Shown: one piece after another, positions 56,569 to 64,000 of the stretch | How the letters are laid out: every line of letters begins with the position of its first letter | Numbering within the stretch: the stretch's first letter is position 1 | DNA from: Erodium maritimum | Taxonomy: Eukaryota; Streptophyta; Magnoliopsida; Geraniales; Geraniaceae | Assembly: GCA_963921825.1 (NCBI GenBank) | Contig: OY997596.1 | Location: forward strand, 5,275,001-5,339,000 | Reading direction: 5' to 3' | Length of the DNA stretch: 64,000 bases | Position numbers and translations under genes: made by a program | The notes under the pieces: generated by a model | The model's input: only the letters and a program-made list of their open reading frames with translations | The model's database searches: none | What the model was told of the DNA's origin: nothing

Positions 56569-59180
56569 TGCCACCTCAAGTTGAACAACCGATTGGATAG
56601 GTTCAACTTGTCCCTAAGTGTTTCAAAATGTGGTCCAAGCAACGGTTTAGTCAGAATATCAACAAGTTGATCATCGACCGAGACATATGAGACTCTGAAA
56701 GTTCCAAGTTGTACTTGTTCACGAACAAAGGGGTAAGCAAGTGCAATGTGCTTCATTCTGGAGTGAAATATTAGATTAGAGCTGAGACTTGTTGCACCGA
56801 GGTTGTCACAATAAATTACTGCTGGATTAGAGTGACGATGCTCGAGCTCTGTGAAGAGAGATTGGATCCATATAAGCTCAGTTGTAGTGTCTGTCAAAGC
56901 TTTGTAATCTACCCTAGTTGAAGAACGAGCTATAGAACGCTACTTCCTAAAGCTCCATGAAATTGGGGTCAAACCAAGATAGATGATATACCCCGTCGTA
57001 GAGATATAGTTGTTTTTGTCGCCAGCCCAATCTGCATCAGAAAAACATGCATAGACAATGGAGTTGATGCAGATATATGTAACCCATGATGAGTAGTACC
57101 AGACAAGTAACGAACAATCCGTTCAATGCTTACTAGTGCTCAGTTGTTGGAGTGTGCATAAACTAGGAGAGCTTATTCACATTGAATGCTACATCAGGCC
57201 GAGTTAGGTTGAGATATTGAAGACTCACCCACTAATGTTCGGTACTCACCGGGGGATGAAAGTGATTCACCACCATCACGTAGCAAAGAACACAAAGCAG
57301 ACATCGGAGTGGAGACAAGTTTGGAATCACTCATTCTTGCCTTGGAAAGAAGATCCAAAATGTATTTGCTTTGGCACAAGAACACACCAGTAGATGAACG
57401 AAGCACCTCAACCCCAAGAAAATAGTTCAATTGTCTAAGGTCTTTCAAAGAGAACCGACGATATAGTAAGGTAATGAGGCTATCAACAACTAATGGGGTA
57501 CTCCCTGTAATAATAATATCATCGACATATACTAACAAAAATTGGTTGTTAGGTTATGACTAAAGAAAGGGATGCATCGGATACAGAATTAACAAAACCC
57601 AGTTGAAGTAGGTAGCTTCAGAGTTCATTGTACCACGCACGAGCTGCTTGCTTAAGTCCGTATATCGCTTTCTTAAGCTTGTAGACTTGAACTGGATTTA
57701 AGTTATCAACGAATCCGAGCGGTTGAGACATATAGACCTCGTCTAATAAATTTCCTTGGAGGAATGAATTATTAACATCAAGTTGCTTCATTGGCCCATC
57801 GTTATGCATAACTAACGTGATAATAAGACGCACTATTACTGGCTTGACAATAGGGCTGAATGTCTTAGTAAAATCCCAACCTAGACGTTGATGATATCCC
57901 TTGGCAACCAACCAAGCTTTATATTTATCAACAGAGCTATCTGGATTCTTCTTGACACGAAAAACCCATTTGCATCCCACAACATTCTGAGATGAGGAAG
58001 TCGAGACTAGTGTCCAAGTGTCGTTGCGATGTAAAACCTCAAATTCTTGTTGCATAGCAGCACGCCACTCAGGTTGCTTTAAATCTTGGGTAAAAGACTT
58101 TGGTTCAACATCAGTGGTTACTTGGGTAAGGAGATTAAGTTTTGTAATTGGTTTAGTAATATCATGTCGAAGGCGAGTAATAGGACGTGGTCGATTATGA
58201 TTAAGACGGTCAAATGGTGAAAGAATATGTGGAATTAGGTCAGCTACGGGTGAATGGTTTGTTGGAGTTATGGTTGTGGTTGGTGGTCCCATGTTGGAGG
58301 ATGAAGGATCAAGTGGTTTTAAAAGTGTATAAGGTGAGTGGACATGATCTATGGTGGTGTGGTATGAATTAAGTGGAGGGACCTTGGGGTGTGGAGGTGG
58401 TGATGGGACTGTGGGTTTTTGAGGTGGTGTAGTAGAAGAAGGTGTATGTATAGGTTTTTTTATCAGAAATTGGCACGTACACACAAGTCCACGCTTTTGG
58501 TGTAATGGAATGAGACCCATCCGCAACTGAGGTAAGATCACGATATGGAAATTTGTCCTCAAGAAACTGAACATGGCGCGATATGTAGATTCGTCTCGTT
58601 TAGGGATTAAGACATTGATTAGAACTTCGAGTGTTAGAGTACCCTACAAACACACATAAAGTAGATCTCAGGGCAATTTTATTGTTAGCATATGGTCGAA
58701 GTTAAGGAAAACATAAATACCCAAAACTCTTAAGCTTTTTATAATTAGGAGATTCTTAAGTAAGTTTCAAATAGGGTGAATCAAAGTGAAGAATCGAGGT
58801 GGGAGACGATTGATGAGGTAGACCGTTGTGGTAAAGGCAAGAGCCCAGTGGTCAACGGGCATACCAGAGTGAGTGGCATGGATAACCCAGTTTCAATGAC
58901 ATGACGATGATGTCTTTTAGACAATCCATTATGTTATGGTGTATGAGGTGGGGAGGTAAAGTGACTTACTTCATTGTCACTAAGAAAGGTCTTGATAGCA
59001 TCAAATTCACCACCATTATCCGAAAAGAAAATTTTAATCTTGTGATGAAAGAAATTTTCAACCAACGCCTTGAACTTAATGAAAGCAGAGCGAGTATCAG
59101 ACTTCATGTTAAGAGGATAAAACCAAATGTACCTAGTGAAATGATCAACAAATATGCAATAGGGGAAAGGTTGTATCCCA
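56560..59180 (-). pseudogene. Ale-like Copia pol remnant, reverse strand
   Basis: From high to low coordinates it holds an integrase core (DHFTRYIWFYPL, FFSDNGGEF), then HTP followed by a stop and NGLSKRHHRHVIETG, where Glu of the triad is Lys. A proline-rich spacer (TPPQKPTVPSPPPHPK) follows. Reverse transcriptase comes next (GCKWVFRVKKNPDSS, AIYGLKQAARAWYNEL, a stop, then MLVYVDDIIITGS) and RNase H (AVIYCDNLGATSLSSN, ILTKPLLGPHFETLRDKL). There are several stops and frameshifts. The lineage is RE1/Ale-like. The 5' LTR, gag and protease are missing, cut at about 59180. Confidence 0.88.
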
Positions 59181-60195
59181 ACTATGTTTCAACTTTGCTT
59201 TCATCCTCCACACTGCGACTGACCTTTGTTCCTCACTTCAAGCTGCGAACTATTCGCGATTCCCATTAACTATCAAAAACCATGATTTCAGGAGGACCCG
59301 TTCATGTATTGTGCACATGTCAGTCACGTGCCTTCCAATAATTTCCTAAATGACCAGAATGCCCTCATATGTTTTATGTTTTGTTTAAAACATGAAAGGG
59401 GATACGTGAACAAAGAAGAAGCTGAAGGAGAGTCGACTTTGAAGAAGCTGAAAGAGAAAAGCAAGTTGTGGATCAACGAATATGAGGAGAGTCCACTTTG
59501 AAGGATGTCGGGAACAGAGAAGAAGGTAAGGATTTAATTAATTTTGTTGCAAAACATAGGGTTAGTTCAAACTGAAAATGGTTGTTTAAATTTCTGAAGA
59601 ACAATTTGGGCAAAGGCTAAGGTTATTTCTGTTGCAAAATCGTGTTATTTAATTTTCTGAAGAACCATTTGGGCAAAGGCTAGTGTTATTTCTGTTGCAA
59701 AACCTTGTTCTGTAAATGGTTCTTCGAATCCGAACATAATGGGTGTTGGAATTTAGAGGTAGGTATTTAATAGTTGTTGAAAATAGGGTTAGTAATGGGT
59801 GTTGGAATTTAGGGATAGGTATATAATAGTTGTTGAAAATAGGGTTAGTTGAAATTGAAAAATAAAAATCAATGTTTTATTACAACATTTAAGATTGTAT
59901 CAAATGGGGTTCACAATGTATGGCAAAAATAGTTTTAATCATGCAAAATGAAAGTTTTTAAATCATGGAAACTTGTAATGGAACCTACAAAAGGAATGTT
60001 TCTGCTATGTTATGTTTGGGGTTGTAGAAATTATGTTTGTGGTGGTAGAAAAGTTGTTTGTATTTGACAATGTAGTGTTATTGAATAGAATTTGCTGAAT
60101 GGTATGTTTTGGAAGCAAAAGAACCATGATGTGTATTGGACAAATATCACATTGAGTCTGAAGTTTATGCAAGTTGTTTGTATAAGGGTGATAGG
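59181..60195 (+). other. Region upstream of the GRF gene, with short tandem repeats
   Basis: No supported gene. 59592-59710 has two 63-bp units around TTCTGAAGAAC..TTTGGGCAAAGGCTA. 59741-59850 has two 56-bp units around GGGTGTTGGAATTTAG. 59181-59520 may contain the left end of the MULE-related element, as the Copia homology stops here. Confidence 0.4.
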
Positions 60196-60700
60196 ATGGA
60201 GAAGCCAAGAGTTGTTAATTGTTACTGTGGTGTGAGAGCTCCAATGCGTACGTCGTTCTCAAAAAAAATTCAGGTAGAAGGTTTATTGGATGTGAGAAAT
60301 TTAGTGTAAGTAGTTGACATTTGAGTTTATATTCTGAGTTCATATGAAGTTTATGCAATTAATGTTCATTTTTTGACAGACATGCCATAAGTGCAAATTT
60401 TTCCAGTGGGTGGATGATGATGTATGTCCTCGTGGAAGAGAATTGGTTCCTAAATTAGTTCACAAGATTAGAACATTGGAACAGAAGAACACGGAGCTAG
60501 AGAAGAAAACAACATTGGCTTTTGGTTGGAAAACTTTGTGCTTCATCATTTGTGGTTATGTGGTAGTGTATAAGTTGTTTTTTTATAAGCTAAAGAATTT
60601 TATTGAGCAAATATTCTATAAGGATATAGAACAAAGCAAGAAAGGTTCCAAAAAGATCATTTCCTCAAACCAATACGTAGTGTATAAGTTGTTTATGTAG
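60196..60700 (+). pseudogene. GRF zinc-finger protein gene with one frameshift
   Basis: Exon 1 runs 60196-60305 and exon 2 60380-60700, with a 74-bp intron (GTAAGT donor, TTTTTTGACAG acceptor). The GRF-type finger is split over both exons: CYCGVRAPMRTSF, then GRRFIGCEKFS, then CHKCKFFQWVDDD. A coiled-coil segment (IRTLEQKNTELEKKT) and one hydrophobic segment (LCFIICGYVVVYKLFF) follow. An A-run of 8 at 60261-60268 is one base short of the frame joining the two parts of exon 1. Plants have many such small GRF proteins, some linked with MULE transposons. It could be read as functional if the A-run is a sequencing error. Confidence 0.72.
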
Positions 60701-60954
60701 TAATTGCAAAAAATAAATGTTTGTGGATGGATTAAGTATGTTGAACTATGTGATGGTGAACTATGATGTATGATGAAGTTGTAATGTTGATGTATGGGTA
60801 AACTTTTTAATGTGCAATGTGTTGGAAAAATGAGGTTACTGAAAATATTAAAATGCATTCCAAAAGATAGTTCATGGAAACAGAAACCAACATACAAGAC
60901 ATTAAAATATGTATGAAAATGAAATTACACGACAATACGCATGGTTGAACGTCG

Positions 60955-61460
60955 AGAGTTAGGGTTTCTTGTCATCTTCCTCATTCTCCTCGATATCCGG
61001 GGCAACGGCATTCCATAAGGAGGATGCTTCATCACCAGTCCTTTCTTCTTCGGTGTCTCCGGCATATCCATGTTGTGAACTTTCTGCTTTGACGTCCTTA
61101 TCATCAACGGGTGGATGATCTTCAATCGGCGCTTCTTTGTGCGACTTGAGTTCCTCTCATGGCTCCTCCTCATCTGAAAATTCCCTAGTTGGCGATGGAT
61201 ATGGGCATTGGGTTTTGAGGTCAAAAGGAGGAGGGTTGGGTATAGTTGGGTGCTCATACTTCTCCCACGTATCGCTACCCCCCCCCCCCGATGATGAATA
61301 TGGAGAGGGAGAGTACTCATCAAAGAAGTTATCGATATCGTCATTACGAGAAATGGTCGTTGGTGCCAAGGGAAACTGGGTGGGAGAGAAATATATTGGA
61401 CTAGTGCATGAAATGTTGAACAAGGGAACCCCCCCCCCCCCCCCCCCCCCCCCCCCTTTA
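60955..61460 (-). pseudogene. Acidic C-terminal ORF near the MULE, one stop
   Basis: On the minus strand, the frame from about 61428 reads FNISCTSPIYFSPTQFP, DNFFDEYSPSPY and DTWEKYEHPTIPNPPP, to DEEEP and a TGA near 61155. It then continues in the same frame, acidic, through EELKSHKEAPIED and ending EENEEDDKKP with TAA near 60965. The TGA is one C-to-T from CGA. The upstream end is a 28-bp C/G run. No family is recognised. Its frame, composition and position suggest part of a MULE-associated or captured gene. Confidence 0.45.
61278..61456. repeat. Two long C homopolymers (12 and 28 bases)
   Basis: 12 C at 61278-61289 and 28 C at 61429-61456, both within or next to the acidic minus-strand ORF. 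Runs this long are rare in plant DNA and prone to sequencing error. Confidence 0.9.
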
Positions 61461-62439
61461 TACTACCCAACCTGCAATATTTATGTAATCCACATAATAA
61501 TAAATAAAATAACAAAAAAAATATGTCATGTGCAATCAACCTCATTGATATAGTGCTAGAATTTAAAGTGTTCAAAATGTCACATGCATACACAAAAACC
61601 AACCTCTATGTCCCGAATGTGTCATAGGAGAGGTGGAGGGAATATGATTCCCTTTGAAGTTCACAAAAGCCCATCAACCATGATGGACAATACAACCATG
61701 TCTGCCACTAGCTATACAAAAAACAAGTGGTTCATGCTTTAATACCATAATAATGGATCCACCACCTACTCACACACCACATAAGCTAGGGTTGAGAGGA
61801 GGAATTGATTCCCTTCTTGCTTTTTCTCCCTTTCTTGGAACCAAGAGGCTATGTAGAAGGCTTGTGTTGTTCCATCGATGCTTGAAAATATTTCTTCAAC
61901 TTTAGAAGCAAATTAGAGATTTTTGGGGAAACCTGCAAATCTATCAACCATGAATCAGATTTGCTAACATTTCAAAGCAAAAGTAATTTTCAGTTCATCT
62001 ACTTAACAAAGTCAAAACTGTGTAGTTCTTGCGTAGATGCAAATCCAAAACAAACTAGGTTTTTTTAATCAACACAAAACAAACTGGTTAGTATATGAGT
62101 ATGGGGTTTCAGCTCAAGTGACTACCCTAATTCACTATAATTTAAAAAAAATAGCTCAAGTGACTACCCTCATTCACTATAATCTAAGTATTAGAATAGT
62201 TAGCTCTACTTAGTAAACTAATTCACTGTAGTTACAATTTTCAGATCTACTTAGGAACCTAAATCATGGTTGTAATACCTTAGCCTTTTTAGGGACATTC
62301 TAAGAATCCACAATGGTTGTTTGAAATTCAAGTTGTCGTTTGGTTACTTTCTCAATGGGGTTGTCAAGTTGTTGTTCAACAGGGCACACCACACTTCGGG
62401 AAGGTGTTGATCTCTAAAATTTCTCATTGAGGACATCCT
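61457..62439 (-). other. Presumed 3' or intronic part of the MULE region
   Basis: AT-rich with scattered short coding-like pieces. A minus-strand basic stretch GSKKGRKSKKGINSSSQP ends with a stop near 61790. No intact gene recognised. Confidence 0.35.
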
Positions 62440-62915
62440 CCATTGTAACTTCTGTAGGAACCCATTTTCCAGCATCTGGTTGGGCATCATCTGTTTGTTC
62501 CTCTACAGGTAAATCAAATTGGTAAGTGTTTCAAATTAAGTATACATTTCATAACAATATTGAAGGGTTTTTTTAGATATTACCATCTTCACCTAAATTA
62601 GCTTCTTGTTCAACATCTGGCTGAGCATCCTTTGTTCTTTCACCTACAGGTAAAACAAGCTGGTAAGTGTCTGAAATGAAGTATACATTTCATAAAAATA
62701 TTTCAGGGTTTTTTAGATATTACCATCTTGACCTAATTCAGCTTCTTGTCCAACACCATCTTCTTCTCCAAGATCACATGCTTCTCCAACATCTGCATCT
62801 TCTCCCAAATCTGCTTGGTGTCCAAAGTCAGATTCTCCATCCCCAAAATCATCATTATCTTGCATATCATCACCTTGACTTTCTTGGTGTTCAGAAGATA
62901 TAGCTACATTCAAAT
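62440..62915 (-). repeat. Tandem exon-intron duplication, 141-bp period
   Basis: CTACAGGTAAA..TGGTAAGTGT occurs at 62503 and again at 62644, 141 bp apart, followed each time by GTATACATTTCATAA and TTTTTTAGATATTACCATCTT. On the minus strand each unit is a short acidic exon (SxDAQPD and GQEAELGQDGN types) with splice-like edges. A third related exon is at 62750-62915 (QDNDDFGDGESDFG). This is an acidic tail built by exon duplication. Confidence 0.7.
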
Positions 62916-63041
62916 GTACAGGTTATGTATAAACATTCAAGCTAATTAACATACTAAATGTAAACTATAATTGAATGGAATTGGATAGGGAATACCACCT
63001 TGACTTTCTTGGTTTTATGGGTTGGATGTGGATGCTCATGT

Positions 63042-64000
63042 TGCTGCTTGTTTTGCTTGTTTCTTCTTCAATGCTAGGAGTTGTTTCCTTTTTCGATCCT
63101 TAGCCTTCTTTGCCTCACTTGCAGCTCTCTTCTTGTCGAGGATATGAGAAATAAACACTCGCTCACCATGCACACAATAAGGCTCTTTTGTAGGGACAAC
63201 CGGTGGTTGCGAATCTTGAGTGGGAGGATCACATTTTCCTGCTCGGTGGGAACTTCTTTGCCACTCCAAAATCCTTGGTACTGCAAGTCTTTTTGTTGTG
63301 ACCTAGTTTCCCACAATTCCCGCGTTTAATGACAATTCCTTTCGTTGACAGTGAAGACCGTCCATTGCTATCAAGCTTTCCTTGCCTCTCCATGAAGCCC
63401 TTCCTTCGCCTCGTTCGTGGTCTACTAGGTTGCTTGCGTACAAGAGGTGGCAGTAACAGTTGGTCAATAGAAGGTAATTTATGACATTTTTGTAGGCCTT
63501 CAATATGGAAAATCTGACCTTCGTATATCAATCTGAAAGTGTCAACAAAGTAGTATTGATGTACCTTGGTCATGGGATTTCCCCTGATAGACAGTATTGT
63601 TGCATCAGCATGTTTGCAGGGAAATCCACTAAGCTGTCATTCAAGACATGTGCAGGTGGAGTCCGGCAACTGAACCACGTAAGTGTCAATCTTCTATGAC
63701 ACCTCAAACAACATAGGTCCACTATGTATCACATGACACTTCTTGGATTCTTCGATGATGCACTCCATGATCCCGTTGATCCTCGGACAAAGGTGTCTGT
63801 CTTCTCGATGTATCATCTGCCCCTTCAAAAAGAACCACTTCATGAGCTTCGTGCGATAAAATTCCAGGAAGGTCCAAATGGGAAGGTCTCGGCCCTTTCT
63901 GATCCAAGAGTTGAACGACTCAGATATGTTGTTCGTCTGGGCAGTGCACTTTGACTCAGTCCTGAAATACGCCTTGCACCAATTTTGGGGAGGCCTCTCA
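63042..64000 (-). pseudogene. MULE transposase, C-terminal half, runs off the window
   Basis: From the right edge on the minus strand it reads a Mutator-type transposase C-terminus (WCKAYFRTESKCTAQTNNI, SFNSWIRKGRDLPIWTFLEF). The SWIM zinc finger follows (CTC..GFPCKHADA), with an in-frame TGA in place of the usual Trp after CLE, and another stop upstream. Next are HQYYFVDTFRLIYEG and a zinc knuckle whose first Cys is Arg (RGNCGKLGHNKKTC). A frameshift near 63270 leads to a basic coiled-coil tail (KKRAASEAKKAKDRKRKQ). The DDE catalytic part lies outside the window. Inactive as read. Confidence 0.88.

Overview
This is a plant nuclear genome window, most likely from a eudicot angiosperm. The evidence is a plant-type intronless histone H3 gene, a spliced PET100-like nuclear gene for a mitochondrial protein, and plant-specific transposon lineages: Athila and Tekay-like Ty3/Gypsy, Tnt1-like and Ale-like Ty1/Copia, RRM-type LINE, PIF/Harbinger with Myb-like ORFs, BED-DUF659-hATC hAT, and a SWIM-type MULE. 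Only two host genes can be supported with confidence: histone H3 (16190-16600, +) and PET100-like (46044-44360, -, two exons). Almost everything else is nested, decayed mobile DNA, as expected of a heterochromatic or gene-poor arm region. No species call is justified.

Layout. 1-127 is a leader fragment of a Gypsy family seen again further on. 128-10403 is the 3' part of an Athila-like element (RNase H and integrase, a post-pol ORF, polypurine tract, 3' LTR), interrupted by a 3.2-kb solo LTR in reverse orientation (4125-7340, target duplication CCCCA). 10409-15774 is a cluster of PIF/Harbinger pieces carrying Myb-like ORFs. One of these ORFs is split by a second 3.1-kb solo LTR in forward orientation (12384-15468, duplication AACCC). 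The H3 gene follows. 17466-19029 is a foldback element with 400-bp inverted arms around a gene-like core. 19253-20429 is a non-autonomous hAT (duplication GTAGCAAT) holding a foldback MITE.

20446-39564 is a decayed autonomous hAT of about 3.8 kb, expanded to 19 kb by insertions. These are a Harbinger (21312-23583), an inverted small hAT (20596-21306), and an LTR of the GGGGCGTGACA-ending family (26184-38540). That LTR itself contains a young, complete, gag-only element (27544-37160) with 3.3-kb LTRs, PBS, polypurine tract and duplication CGGAA. 39565-44111 holds tandem repeats, two 373-bp MULE-type MITEs and a complete Harbinger (42536-44111).

44112-48814 has the PET100-like gene and poorly characterised AT-rich DNA. 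A rearranged duplicate of the PET100-like gene (48735-48814 and 53495-54085) is split by a Tnt1-like Copia element (48815-53494). 54118-59180 holds two LINE pieces and a reverse-strand Ale-like Copia; the larger LINE sits in the Copia LTR with a 17-bp duplication. 59181-64000 is a MULE-related region with a GRF zinc-finger gene (+), an acidic ORF (-) and the C-terminal half of a MULE transposase (-), which continues beyond the window.

Nearly all transposon reading frames are broken, often by C-to-T or G-to-A changes, as expected of methylated DNA. The TE 'system' of most interest is the LTR family whose copies share a two-hairpin module and 57-bp minisatellites, and whose youngest member is gag-only. 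I see no unambiguous new pathway; the novel points are structural and are listed as findings.
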